In this document: positions 8,965 to 17,793 of the stretch, piece after piece
Position numbering within the stretch: the stretch's first letter is position 1
How the letters are laid out: every line of letters starts with the position of its first letter
Source: Micromonospora sp. H61
GTDB lineage: Bacteria > Actinomycetota > Actinomycetes > Mycobacteriales > Micromonosporaceae
Direction: 5' to 3'
DNA length: 64,000 bases
Assembly: GCF_018070325.1 (NCBI RefSeq)
Contig: NZ_JAGPXY010000023.1
Coordinates: 29,747 to 93,746 of the forward strand
Translations under genes and position numbers: made by a program
Notes under the pieces: generated by a model
The model's database searches: none
Told to the model about the DNA's origin: nothing
The model's input: the letters and a program-made list of their open reading frames with translations, nothing else

Positions 8965-9759
8965 TCAGAGCACGTCGCCGAGGACGGCGACGATCACCGG
9001 CACGAGTCCGGCGAGAATGAACGCCGGCAGGAAGCAGAGCCCCAGCGGCAGAACGATGAGCACACCCGCCCGGCGGGCCGATGCCTCGGCAGCGGTGGCC
9101 CGGTCGGCGCGCAGGTCGTCGGCGAGCCGGGTCAGGGCGCCGGCCAGGGCGGCACCACTGTTGGCCGAGCGCAACGCCGCCGCGGTGAGGCGCTCCGCGC
9201 CGGGCACGCCGTCCAGCGCGGACCATGCCTCCGCTGGGCCACCACCAAGCAGCAGCGTGCGGCCAACACGGGCCAACCGGCCGGCGAGCGCCCCGTCCAG
9301 TGCCTCGGCGACGGCCAACACCGAGCGATCCACCGGCGCACCCGCCCGCATGGCCGCGGCCAGAAGGTCGGCGGCGAGCGGTAGGTCGGCGGCCTCCTGC
9401 TGCCGCCGCCTACGCACAGCGGGCGACTCGATCCGCCGCAACAGGACATCGAGCAGGAACGCGGCCGGAACAGCGCCGAGCAGCCCGAGCCAGCCCTCCA
9501 CGACGATGGCCACGGCGAGCCCAGCCAACACCGCCACGAGGCGGATCGCGTCCGGCCGCCGCCTGGTTGAGCTGGGCTGGCTCACCGAGCTGGGCTGGCT
9601 CGCCCAGTGGGCTTGGCTCGCTGAGCTGGGCCGGTCGGCTGCGCTGCGCTGGCCGGCCCAGCTGCGTTGCCTCCCGGAGCTAGGTTGGCCGGCGGCGCCG
9701 GGCTGGCCGGCTGGGCCTCGGGCCCCGCCGGGCTGGCCGGCTGGGCCTCGGGCCGTCAT
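8965..9759 (-). CDS. TadC-like type II/IV secretion F-domain membrane protein
   Basis: A 264-aa protein whose last 190 residues form a T2SSF-type domain: membrane helices near 73-105 and 235-264 flank a cytoplasmic helical region (ADLLAAAMRAGAPVDRSVLAVAEAL). It should work with TadB as the inner-membrane platform of the pilus. ATG 9759 overlaps the tadB stop as ATGA, so the odd N-terminus is probably translated: residues 3-70 are low-complexity, starting with collagen-like GPAGQPG repeats and continuing Ser/Gln/Arg rich. That tail is encoded by near-identical DNA repeats around 9690-9755 and is unusual for the family. Confidence 0.75.
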   Translation of the reverse strand: MTARGPAGQPGGARGPAGQPGAAGQPSSGRQRSWAGQRSAADRPSSASQAHWASQPSSVSQPSSTRRRPDAIRLVAVLAGLAVAIVVEGWLGLLGAVPAAFLLDVLLRRIESPAVRRRRQQEAADLPLAADLLAAAMRAGAPVDRSVLAVAEALDGALAGRLARVGRTLLLGGGPAEAWSALDGVPGAERLTAAALRSANSGAALAGALTRLADDLRADRATAAEASARRAGVLIVLPLGLCFLPAFILAGLVPVIVAVLGDVL

Positions 9760-11039
9760 CCGGCCCGCCCCGGTGTCGCGCCCAGCCGTTCCGTCCAGAG
9801 GAGGCCCACGACCTGAAGGGCGACCGCGACAACCGCGCTAGCGCCGCCGATCGTGCTGTGCAGGAGCACCCACATGGGGTCGACGCCGATGCCGTACCCC
9901 AGCCCGATCCCGCCAAGCGGCAGGGCCGCCAGTAGCCAGGCCGTGGCCCGGGCACCGGCCGCCTGGGCCGCCGCCGCGGCCAGACCCCGGTCGGTCGCCC
10001 GAGCGTCCGCCTCGATCCGCTCCAGAAGCTCCGCCAACGGCGCACCGGTCCGGTCGGCCAACCGCACCGCCGCCGAGGTCAGCTGACGTAGGCGGCTCGC
10101 CCCGTCACCCTGAACGGCCGTGACGCCGAGCGTGTGTGGGACGGGCAGGCCGGCCCGCAAATCCGCCGCGAGGCCGCAGAGCTGGTCCAGCCCACGTCGT
10201 CGGTCCCGCTCGGCGCTCCGGTTCACTCGCCGACGCAGCGCGGCGCGCACGGCCAGCGTTGCGTACCCGGCCATCGCGACCGCGGCCACCGGACCGCCGA
10301 CCACGGCACCCACACCGCCACCGAGCAGACCGACCACCGGCAGCACGCGGGTCGTCGATCGCGAGATGCGCACCGACGGAGGCGCACCCGGCGTCCTGTC
10401 GGTCGGGCTGACGCGCCCGTGGGCGCGGCAATCGACGATCGCGCACCCGTCGGACGCCGCCCCGGCGGACGCGTCGCCCCGACAGCCGGCGTCCAGGTCG
10501 CCGTGCCCATCGGCGGTTGCCGGCCCGGAGACCTCGTTCCGACCGGCCGCGTCCACACCGCTGACACCGATCGTGACCGTGGCCGCCGGCCGTTGTTCGA
10601 CGTCGAGCATGGTGGGGGGCGCTTCCGGGCGGGCGGTGCCGGTCGGGCGTCGGGGATCCCGACGGGCCGGCGGGCGCGTCGGGCCCAACGGACGCGTGAA
10701 CCTGTCTGCCGCTCCCGGCCACCTCGGGCTGCGGGTGACGTCCCGGTCGGGCCAGCCGAGTGCCGTCCGTCTTCCGTTGGCACCCGCAGTAGTCGCCGAC
10801 TCGCACGCGACGTCGATCGGATGACCGTTGGTCGGGGCGGTGCCGTCGACCGGCCCGTCCGGCGTGCGACCGAGTTCCCTGATCCACTGCACCAGGGCGT
10901 CATCCGGATCGACGCCGCCGGCCCTCCGCCCCGGTGCCAGCACGCGACGTCGACGGGACCGAATGCTCCGCACCGGCCACGCCACCAGGGCAGCGGCGAC
11001 CAGGAGCAGTGCCGCCACCAGCATCGTCTCGCCGGTCAT
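9756..11039 (-). CDS. TadB-like secretion F-domain membrane protein with long linker
   Basis: A 427-aa platform protein. Residues 5-22 form a membrane helix, about 210 hydrophilic residues follow, then helices (VLPVVGLLGGGVGAVVGGPVAAV), the F-domain core (LCGLAADLRAGLPVPHTLG) and two C-terminal membrane segments. ATG 11039 overlaps the tadA stop as ATGA. Typical TadB proteins of actinomycetes, as I recall, are near 250-310 residues, so the Pro/Arg/Asp-rich insert of roughly 150-170 residues is extra. It is compositionally similar to its surroundings, so it looks native rather than acquired. Confidence 0.75.
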   Translation of the reverse strand: MTGETMLVAALLLVAAALVAWPVRSIRSRRRRVLAPGRRAGGVDPDDALVQWIRELGRTPDGPVDGTAPTNGHPIDVACESATTAGANGRRTALGWPDRDVTRSPRWPGAADRFTRPLGPTRPPARRDPRRPTGTARPEAPPTMLDVEQRPAATVTIGVSGVDAAGRNEVSGPATADGHGDLDAGCRGDASAGAASDGCAIVDCRAHGRVSPTDRTPGAPPSVRISRSTTRVLPVVGLLGGGVGAVVGGPVAAVAMAGYATLAVRAALRRRVNRSAERDRRRGLDQLCGLAADLRAGLPVPHTLGVTAVQGDGASRLRQLTSAAVRLADRTGAPLAELLERIEADARATDRGLAAAAAQAAGARATAWLLAALPLGGIGLGYGIGVDPMWVLLHSTIGGASAVVAVALQVVGLLWTERLGATPGRAG

Positions 11040-12055
11040 GCCGGACCCGCCGATCCGGGCCATGGCTCGCTGAGGATGGGCGGCACCGCCACCCCACGCT
11101 CCCGCAGCAGCGCCCCGAGGGCACGGGCGGCGAGCCCGAGCCCACTGCCGCGTACCCAGGCGGGCACCACCGTCACCAACCGTTCGGGCCCCTCGGGCAG
11201 CAGCAGGCAGACCGACTCCAGGACACGACCCCGGTTGCTTCGTCGCACCTGGAACAGCACCTGCAACGCGGCGGCCACCTGGGCGTGCAGCGCGGCGCGA
11301 GGCAGCCCACCCAACATGCCCAGGGCCTCCAACCGGGCCGGCACGTCCGACGGTGTGTTGGCGTGCAGGGTGCCGGCGCCCCCGTCATGGCCGGTGTTGA
11401 GCGCGGCCAGGAGATCGACCACCTCACCGCCCCGGCACTCCCCGACCACCAGCCGGTCCGGGCGCATCCGCAACGCCTGTCGGACCAGGTCCGCCAGGCT
11501 GACCACGCCCGTGCCCTCCACATTGGCGGTACGCGCCTGGAGCCCCACCACGTGCGGATGCCCCGGGCGCAGCTCGGCGGCGTCCTCCACCAGCACGATC
11601 CGTTCGGTGGCCGGCACCATTCCCAGCAACGTGTTGAGCAGCGTCGTCTTGCCTGACCCGGTACCCCCGGTCACCAGGTACGCCAACCGGGCCGCCACGA
11701 CGGCAGCGAGCAGTGGTGCCAACGGTCGCGGCACGGTCCCCTGGCGCACCAACTCGTCGAGGGTGAACGGCCGGTGTCGGAAGGTCCGCAGCGACAGATA
11801 GGGACCTTCGGTCGCCACCGGCGGCAGCACGGCGTGCAGTCGGGTGCCATCGGGAAGCCGCGCGTCCGCGTACGGGGAGCCGTCGTCGAGCCGCCGCCCC
11901 GCGCTGGCGATCAGCCGCTGCGCCAACCGGCGGACGTCCTCCACCGAGCCCATCGGGACGGCGACCTGCTGCAGCCCCGATCCGCGGTCGACCCAGACCC
12001 GGGCGCCGTTGACGAGGACGTCGGTGACCTCCGGGTCGGCCAGCAGCGGCGCCAA
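11036..12055 (-). CDS. TadA/CpaF-like secretion ATPase, catalytic core (frame broken upstream)
   Basis: The hexameric ATPase that powers Tad pilus assembly. This frame encodes 339 aa from TTG 12055 and contains the N2 domain (LADPEVTDVLVNG), Walker A GGTGSGKTTLLN, the Asp/Walker B region (GECRGGEVVDLLAAL) and the His box with HDGGAGTLHAN, so the catalytic part is intact. The expected first 45 residues are found in another frame starting at ATG 12230. TTG 12055 lies inside the conserved N2 domain and is not a natural start. The gene therefore seems to carry a net one-base shift between 12080 and 12110, next to runs of G. Confidence 0.8.
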   Translation of the reverse strand: MAPLLADPEVTDVLVNGARVWVDRGSGLQQVAVPMGSVEDVRRLAQRLIASAGRRLDDGSPYADARLPDGTRLHAVLPPVATEGPYLSLRTFRHRPFTLDELVRQGTVPRPLAPLLAAVVAARLAYLVTGGTGSGKTTLLNTLLGMVPATERIVLVEDAAELRPGHPHVVGLQARTANVEGTGVVSLADLVRQALRMRPDRLVVGECRGGEVVDLLAALNTGHDGGAGTLHANTPSDVPARLEALGMLGGLPRAALHAQVAAALQVLFQVRRSNRGRVLESVCLLLPEGPERLVTVVPAWVRGSGLGLAARALGALLRERGVAVPPILSEPWPGSAGPA

Positions 12056-12089
12056 CGGCCCGGCGCCGACGAGGTCGTCGCTGTCCTTG

Positions 12090-12230
12090 GGGGTCGGGGC
12101 CGAGCACTGCGGCGGCGGGCTCGGCCCGTACCGCGGAAACGATGGCCGCCGCGGTGACCGGGGTGGTGGCTGCCGCGATCCGCTGCCGTACCCGGGCGGC
12201 GAGCGTGCCGTCCTCCGGCCCGGCGGTCAT
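12090..12230 (-). pseudogene. Displaced N-terminal segment of tadA
   Basis: ATG 12230 overlaps the ssd stop as ATGA and opens a frame with strongly G/C third positions that reads like a TadA N-terminus (ARVRQRIAAA, then AAIVSAVRAEPAAAVLG) up to about 12100. The frame then turns into arginine-rich noise, while the other frame picks up the next expected segment (DDLVGAGPLAPLLADP). Homologues, as I remember them, have about 12-15 residues between these two segments, so a small deletion may accompany the shift. Sequencing error is a live alternative. Confidence 0.65.
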
Positions 12231-13330
12231 GCCGCACCCGTAGCCGGCACGCCGGTGAGGTCGGTGACGATCCGTTGGCAGAGCGCGGCAAGTGGGCCCT
12301 TGCCCCCGGCGGCCGGCGCCTCGCCCCGTTCCAGCCCACGGCAGAGCCCCGGCTCGGGGCGCAGCGTGCCGGCCAAGGGAAGGCCCAGCGCGCGTGCCAC
12401 CTCGGACGCCCGCAACCGCCCTGGCGCAGGCCCGCGCACCACCACCGAGAGCGCAGCGCAGTGCGGGGCGGCTGCGGCCACCACCCGAGTGGCCGCAGCG
12501 GTAGCGCGCAACTCGGCCGGCACGACGACGAACGCCTGGTCGGCGGCTTGCAGCGCCACCACTGCCGCATCGTCCAACTGTCGGGGCAGGTCGATCACCA
12601 CGAAGTCCCGCCCACGCCGGGCCGCGTCGACGGTCGCCGCCCTCGCCGTCGGCGGCAACGGCAGCATCTCGCCGCGGTCCCAGGAGAGCACCACGAGATC
12701 ACCCCGGCTGGGCAGGGCCTGCACCAGCGCCGGGGCGTCCACCCGTCCGTCGGCGCTGGTGAGCGACGGCCAGCGCAGACCCTCCAACTGCTCCCAGCCC
12801 AGCACGAGGTCGAGGCCACCACCAAGTGGGTCGGCGTCGACCAGGAGAGTGCGCAGCCGGGCCCGCGCGGCGGTCACCGCAAGACCACCGGCGAGCACAC
12901 TCGCGCCCGCACCGCCCCGACCCCCAAGGACAGCGACGACCCGGGCGCCGACGCCGGCCGGACGGCCCGGATCATGCTCGGCGAACCGGTCGACCAGCCA
13001 CGGCTCCGCGGCCGGCAGCGTGGCGACGTGCTCGGCCCCGATCAGCTCGGCGATCTGCCAGCCGGGGTCGAGCTGACCGGCCCGGCCGAGCAGCACCAGC
13101 CGGGGCCGCTGCGGCAACCGGGCGCGCAGGCACGCCTGCGCCTGGTCGGCGCCGAGCAGCACCAGGGGTGCGGGAAGCCAACGGGTACGGGCAGCCGCTG
13201 GGTCGCGGGCCAACTCCACCTCGGTGCCGCCGACGGCGGCGAGCCGGAGCACATCGTCGAGCAGATCGTCGTCGCCGGTGACGACCAGCGGGAGCCGGCG
13301 GATCGGCGGAACCGTGGTACGGGGTGGCAT
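12227..13330 (-). CDS. ssd: Septum-site/CpaE-like P-loop regulator
   Basis: A 367-aa MinD/CpaE-like protein. The N-terminal 110 residues resemble a receiver-like domain without clear phosphorylation residues; the P-loop is a deviant form (GGRGGAGASVLAGGLA), followed by the switch-like VDADPLGGGLDLVLG and VIDLPRQLDD. Actinobacterial members are called Ssd (septum site determining) and sit at the head of the tad locus, as Rv3660c does in M. tuberculosis. ATG 13330 follows GGAGG at five bases; a longer open frame to 13420 lacks that. The first gene of the tad operon. Confidence 0.8.
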   Translation of the reverse strand: MPPRTTVPPIRRLPLVVTGDDDLLDDVLRLAAVGGTEVELARDPAAARTRWLPAPLVLLGADQAQACLRARLPQRPRLVLLGRAGQLDPGWQIAELIGAEHVATLPAAEPWLVDRFAEHDPGRPAGVGARVVAVLGGRGGAGASVLAGGLAVTAARARLRTLLVDADPLGGGLDLVLGWEQLEGLRWPSLTSADGRVDAPALVQALPSRGDLVVLSWDRGEMLPLPPTARAATVDAARRGRDFVVIDLPRQLDDAAVVALQAADQAFVVVPAELRATAAATRVVAAAAPHCAALSVVVRGPAPGRLRASEVARALGLPLAGTLRPEPGLCRGLERGEAPAAGGKGPLAALCQRIVTDLTGVPATGAA

Positions 13331-13411
13331 CGCGGCCTCCAGCGGTCGGGCTCTGGTATGCCGCCGACAGTGCTCGGAATCCGCCCCACGAGCCGTCGCG
13401 ATGTCGTCGCC

Positions 13412-13439
13412 TGTGGACAACCTGGTGGCCTGTGGAAAA
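13412..13439. promoter_or_regulatory. Two DnaA-box-like 9-mers upstream of ssd
   Basis: On the plus strand TGTGGACAA (13412-13420) and TGTGGAAAA (13431-13439) lie 19 bp apart. The first is the reverse complement of TTGTCCACA, the preferred DnaA box of Streptomyces; the second differs at one position. They fall about 80-110 bp upstream of the ssd start, where a promoter is expected. A function is not shown by the sequence. Confidence 0.35.
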
Positions 13440-13508
13440 CCCCCGCTGAGAAAGTTGATCTGCTACGGGCGCGGGCAACTCCGCAGCTAGCGCCGCTGAG
13501 CAAAGACA

Positions 13509-13539
13509 GCGGGGCCGCTCCCAAAAGGAGCGGCCCCGC
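13509..13539 (-). terminator. Terminator after the sigma-factor operon
   Basis: Perfect 13-bp arms around the 5-nt loop CAAAA, 10 bp past the stop at 13550. It could serve both directions. Confidence 0.75.
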
Positions 13540-13549
13540 AAGACGGTGG

Positions 13550-14563
13550 TCAGCTGGGCTGATTCGACCAGGCGGTATCGAGGATCACCTTGTACGAGCT
13601 GATCCGCACGGGCGACAGCGTCAACAGCTCATCGGCGAGCAATTCGCCCGTCTTCGGATCGAAGATCAGAAGGGATTGCTGGTCGTGTTCGCGGTCGTCG
13701 AAGGTGACGGCGACTCCTTTGCGGCCGGCACGGTCCGTGACCTGCCCCCGCCAGCGGAAGCCGGGCACGTCGGCCAGGACCCGCAGGACCGCCGCTCGGG
13801 TCGCACGCGGTACGACGTACTGCCCGTAGAGCGTGCCGACCCACTTGCTCGCCGCCCCCGCGCCGTACTCGACCTTCAGCCGCTCCCGGAGCTCCGACGG
13901 GTCGGCCGACAGTGGCCTGAGCTCCTCGGGCGACAGCGGAATGACGTCCGGTGCGGGGGTGCCGGTGGCTGCTGGCCGCGCAGCGCTCTCGCGCTGCCAG
14001 TAGTCCCGAGACTCCTGGTCGGGGTACTGCGGCTCCAGTTGGGTGCTGACCTGGTTACCGGTCCCGTCGGCGGCCTGCCAGAGCTTCGTCTCGCTGGCGA
14101 AGGCCACGTGGTGGCGGCCGTCGGCGGACGTCATCACCGGATCGCCCCACAGCTTCGTGTGGTGATACATGTAGCGGCCGCTCTGGTGGTCGTACGCCGC
14201 GTCTTTGATCTTGTCGGCCAGCATGCGCAGCTGCGGGCCGGCGGCCGGCGGATCCGCGTCGAACTGGTACGCGACCGGCACGAGCACCAACCCCGCTGCC
14301 GCCGCCGGTTCGCCCGGAGTATCCGGTGCGTCCCCGACGAACGGCTGGAGCACCGCCACGACACCGACCGCGACCGCCAGCGTCCCGGCCGTCAGGACCA
14401 GCCGGCGGGTCGGTCGTACGCGACGACGCCCGGCGACCGTTTCGGTAGCGTCGGCGCGGTCGATCAGCTCGCGCGCCGAGACCAGCGGTGGCCCGACGGA
14501 GGCGTTCCGGGCCGGGTCGGCCGGGCCGAGAAGAGTACGGGTGCGCTCTGCTCCGAACATCAC
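13550..14563 (-). CDS. CU044_5270-type membrane protein paired with ECF sigma factor
   Basis: A 337-aa protein: a cytoplasmic N-terminus (about residues 1-52, with a short acidic motif ELIDRADA), one membrane helix (LVLTAGTLAVAVGVVAVL) and a large outside domain of about 260 residues. This architecture and the coupling to a sigma factor match a family that PGAP names CU044_5270, found next to ECF sigma genes in actinomycetes and thought to be an anti-sigma or sensing partner. GTG 14563 overlaps the sigma stop as GTGA. No zinc-binding HxxxCxxC motif is present, so it is not a ZAS-type anti-sigma factor. Confidence 0.72.
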   Translation of the reverse strand: MMFGAERTRTLLGPADPARNASVGPPLVSARELIDRADATETVAGRRRVRPTRRLVLTAGTLAVAVGVVAVLQPFVGDAPDTPGEPAAAAGLVLVPVAYQFDADPPAAGPQLRMLADKIKDAAYDHQSGRYMYHHTKLWGDPVMTSADGRHHVAFASETKLWQAADGTGNQVSTQLEPQYPDQESRDYWQRESAARPAATGTPAPDVIPLSPEELRPLSADPSELRERLKVEYGAGAASKWVGTLYGQYVVPRATRAAVLRVLADVPGFRWRGQVTDRAGRKGVAVTFDDREHDQQSLLIFDPKTGELLADELLTLSPVRISSYKVILDTAWSNQPS

Positions 14564-15126
14564 AGATCCTCTCGAATGGTCACCAACACCGGGCTACGCC
14601 GGGTCTGCGCGGGCCGGTCCGACATCGCTTCGGCAAGACGGCGGCGGGCGCGATGCAGGCGCACCGCGGCGGTCGCCCCGGTGCAGCCGAGAACCTTGGC
14701 CGCCTCGGACACCGTCAGCTCCTCCCAGCCGACCAGCCGGAGGATTTCCTGGTCGAGGTCGTTGAGGGTGGCCAGAGCAGTCCAGATGTCGGCGACCCCG
14801 ACGCTCGTGTCGGCACCCGACGATCCGGCCAGTCGCTCGAGGTCGACATCGGTGATCGAAAGGAGGTCCGGTGCGGTGCGTCGAGACCGCCACTGGTTTG
14901 CCAGAAGGCGCCGGGCCACCCCGTACAGCCAGGGCAGGCTGCGCTCCGGCACCTCGGCGCGGCGACGCCAGGCGACGACGAAGACCTCCTGGGCAAGCTC
15001 CGCGGACGCATCCCGGTCAGCGAGCCGGCGCAGACCGTATCGGACTATGTGCTCGTACTCGGCGGCGTAGAGACTGGTGAACCAGCCCTCGTCCCGCTTC
15101 TCCGGTGGACCCACCCGAACCCCCAT
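14560..15126 (-). CDS. ECF-family RNA polymerase sigma factor
   Basis: A 188-aa sigma-70 family protein with region 2 (FTSLYAAEYEHIVRYGLRRL then AELAQEVFVVAWRR and LPWLYGVARRLLANQWR) and region 4 with a helix-turn-helix (LTVSEAAKVLGCTGATAAVRLHRARRRL). It should direct polymerase to its own small regulon under control of the membrane protein encoded immediately downstream. I chose ATG 15126, which begins just before region 2; the open frame extends to 15375 but the added residues do not look coding. Confidence 0.85.
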   Translation of the reverse strand: MGVRVGPPEKRDEGWFTSLYAAEYEHIVRYGLRRLADRDASAELAQEVFVVAWRRRAEVPERSLPWLYGVARRLLANQWRSRRTAPDLLSITDVDLERLAGSSGADTSVGVADIWTALATLNDLDQEILRLVGWEELTVSEAAKVLGCTGATAAVRLHRARRRLAEAMSDRPAQTRRSPVLVTIREDL

Positions 15127-15224
15127 TGCCTCGGCGACTCTCACAGTGGCTTGTGTCGCTGGGGGGCCCGGGATTACCGGGCGGCCGAGGGCGGGTGCCG
15201 CCCAACGGAAAACGAACGCGGCGG

Positions 15225-16415
15225 TCAGTCGTCGATCGCCTGGTAGACAGTGGTCCAGAAGTCGTGCCACATCGCCAGCCGCTGGTCGCCCGCGTGCGCC
15301 CGCTGCATGAACACGATCGTCGTCAGGTCCTCGGCGGGATCGTTGTACCAGGCGGTCCCGTAGAAACCGGGCCATCCGTAGCTGCCGACCGAGGGCCCGA
15401 GGTGTGTGCGGCGGGTCCGGACCGACATCCCGAAGCCCCAGCCGATGGCGTCGAAGTACCCGGGCCAGAACCCGGAGACGGCCTTCTGCGTCGGGGTCAG
15501 GTGGTCGCTCGTCATCAGCGTCACCGCCGGCCGCGACAGCACCCGCTCGCCGCGGTGGGCGCCGCCGGCGAGCAGAGCCGAGGCGAAGGCCAGGTAGTCC
15601 TGGGCGGTCGAGACGAGCCCGCCGCCACCGGACTCGAACATCCGCTGTCGACTGAACCGTCCGTCGGGCGCATCTTCGACGACCGGCTCGCCGGTGGCGG
15701 CGTTGTCCTGCTCGTACGCCGTCGCGAAGCGTCCGATGCTCTCGCTACCCACGTTGAAGGCGGTGTCGGCCATTCCCAGCGGCTTGCAGATCCGCTCACG
15801 CACGGCATCCCCGAAGGACATGCCGGTGGCTCGGGAGATGAGCACGCCGGTCACGTTGGCGGCGGTGTCGTACATCCAGCGCTCACCTGGCTGATGGACG
15901 AGCGGAAGGTCACCGAGCTGGCGGATCCACTCGGCCGGCGACTGATATTCGAGTGCGTCCAGCGCGTCGGCGATCGGGACCGTTCCCGGCTCGGCGGGGA
16001 CCATGCCGGTGCCAAGGGTGCCGTCCAGGACGTCCCGCAGCGTAATCGGGCGTTTCGCCGGGACGGTGTCGTCCAGCGGGCCGTGCGGATCAGCGAGCAC
16101 TGTCATGTCGGCCAGCTCCGGGAGGAGATCGTCGACCGGGTCGTCAAGGCGAAGGGTGCAGTCCTCGACGAGGGTCATCGCACACGCGGCGACGATCGGC
16201 TTCGACATCGAGCCCAGGCGACAGATCGTGTCGACCGCCATCGGCGTCTGCGACCCGGGACCCTCGAACGCGAGACGACCCGTCGCCTCGACGTGCACCT
16301 CGCCGTGCCGGGCGAGGACGACCACCATGCCCGGGACGAAGCCGGAGTCGACGCGGCGCTCAAGCAACCCTTGCAGCCGAGCCAGCCGTTTCGACGAAAA
16401 GCCGCCAGCAGCCAC
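15225..16415 (-). CDS. Serine hydrolase, class C beta-lactamase family
   Basis: A 396-aa protein of the beta-lactamase/EstB/PBP4-like serine hydrolase family. The SxxK nucleophile motif is SMSK near residue 75 and the YxN-type motif is likely YDTAAN near 185. There is no clear signal peptide from the chosen start, so it may be a cytoplasmic esterase or D-aminopeptidase rather than a true beta-lactamase. GTG 16415 has a textbook GAGGAGG five bases upstream; a longer frame from 16502 lacks one. It lies 99 bp upstream of the sigma gene and is probably transcribed separately. Confidence 0.8.
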   Translation of the reverse strand: MAAGGFSSKRLARLQGLLERRVDSGFVPGMVVVLARHGEVHVEATGRLAFEGPGSQTPMAVDTICRLGSMSKPIVAACAMTLVEDCTLRLDDPVDDLLPELADMTVLADPHGPLDDTVPAKRPITLRDVLDGTLGTGMVPAEPGTVPIADALDALEYQSPAEWIRQLGDLPLVHQPGERWMYDTAANVTGVLISRATGMSFGDAVRERICKPLGMADTAFNVGSESIGRFATAYEQDNAATGEPVVEDAPDGRFSRQRMFESGGGGLVSTAQDYLAFASALLAGGAHRGERVLSRPAVTLMTSDHLTPTQKAVSGFWPGYFDAIGWGFGMSVRTRRTHLGPSVGSYGWPGFYGTAWYNDPAEDLTTIVFMQRAHAGDQRLAMWHDFWTTVYQAIDD

Positions 16416-16743
16416 CTGTTCCTCCTCGGCTCGTCCCGTTTGGCAAATTACACGGCAGGCGGCGGTCGCACCGTCCGCGACGGGGTGGAAACGAAACCCC
16501 ATCCGAGCGGTACTGGCCCCTTGACCAACCAGCTACTGGCACCAGGCGGGCCGAAGGCAAAGATCAACTGGTAGCTGGTCAGCGACAGTGGCAGCACCTC
16601 GCTGGCAGGCTGAGGGCATGGTGTTTGCCGACGATCAAGAACTGGGCAGGGTGATCGGGAATGCCGACTTGCCTACCTGGTCAGCAGGCCGGGCTGCGAT
16701 TGGGTCAGTCACCGTTCGCGGAGACCTTCAGGCACAGGGTCCA

Positions 16744-17793
16744 TCATGTCGGTTTCCACGAAAGAACTGCTCGCACATATGCCGACAACCCAGCAGTCAT
16801 CCACGAATCCTTGGTTAACCGCTCGGACCGAATGGGTGCCGCGTGCAGGAGGTTCGCGCCGTCATCAAGCATCAACCCTGGCTGGGGCGTCATACGGCCG
16901 AGCCGGCTGCAACGGATACCTTCTGCATGAAGCTCTCTGCGTACGTCGTCTACCGAGTCCGGGGCTACAGTGCAAACAAGGCTCCAATCGCCCCACCCGA
17001 TGGCAAGGTTGATCGGAGCCACACCGTGCTTTCGAGCCGACGACCGGACCGACTCGGCGAAGTCAATGGCATCCACTTCGATTATTGCGCCGATCGAGTT
17101 CCTTGCGGCGATGTGCGTCACCGTCACGGCCAACCCGTCGGAGTTATCGGCACACGATGTCACACCCGGCATTCTTGAAAGGATGGGGCCAGCCGAAACC
17201 TGCGCAGCCGGAAGAGCTACAGCCTTGGGGAACGACTGCACTCCACTCTTCGAATCGAGATACTCCGCCCAAAACTCTCCCACAGGGCCAATAACCATAA
17301 GGATATCCTCCGGCATTGCTCCTGCGCGCGACAGGACTCGCGGATGACATATCCCCATGGCCGTCGCTGTGACATTAAGCCTGGCCGACTCCTTGATGTT
17401 GCCGCCGATCACGGAAGCCCCGCAGGCATCCGCAGCCTCATCGATGCCATCGAGGAGACGCCTCAGCTCGCCCAGGCGCATTCCAGGCGGCAGTTCCAGC
17501 GAGTCAAGTAGAGCGACGGGGCGAGCACCAGCGGCGGCTAAATCGCTCATGTTGATAATGACCGAAAGCCAACCCCAATAGTAGTAATCCTCGTAGCCAA
17601 GATCGAAGACGGCGGGCGGCGGGCACGGATCCGTCGTTGCTACTAGCGATCCTTCCCCAAGCCCAAGGTCATTGAGGACGACAGCGCTGTCATCGCCAAA
17701 TCGCCCAAATCCGCGAGATCGGTAGCGCGGCGCGAAAACGTGCTCTATTAGCCACGCCTCACCACAGTCGTCCAGGCGCGAGCCATCGTTCAC
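16744..17793 (-). CDS. ThiL/PurM-like (AIR synthase-related) protein
   Basis: A 349-aa protein with the PurM/ThiL/SelD fold. The ATP/Mg segment FGDDSAVV near residue 32, INMSDLAAAGARP near 80 and GGNIKES near 127 correspond to ThiL GDDAAVL, NLSDLAAMGARP and GGDTT. The third motif differs from true thiamine-phosphate kinase, so the substrate is probably different. It overlaps the upstream gene by ATGA and ends a three-gene operon with HIT and toroid-like genes. Base composition is well below the host's. No transport or membrane segment is present. Confidence 0.7.
   Translation of the reverse strand: MNDGSRLDDCGEAWLIEHVFAPRYRSRGFGRFGDDSAVVLNDLGLGEGSLVATTDPCPPPAVFDLGYEDYYYWGWLSVIINMSDLAAAGARPVALLDSLELPPGMRLGELRRLLDGIDEAADACGASVIGGNIKESARLNVTATAMGICHPRVLSRAGAMPEDILMVIGPVGEFWAEYLDSKSGVQSFPKAVALPAAQVSAGPILSRMPGVTSCADNSDGLAVTVTHIAARNSIGAIIEVDAIDFAESVRSSARKHGVAPINLAIGWGDWSLVCTVAPDSVDDVRRELHAEGIRCSRLGRMTPQPGLMLDDGANLLHAAPIRSERLTKDSWMTAGLSAYVRAVLSWKPT

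Noticed and set aside
15225..16415. Beta-lactamase resistance gene
   Set aside because: The SxxK family includes many esterases and peptidases; no signal peptide and no lactamase-specific KTG-type context could be confirmed.
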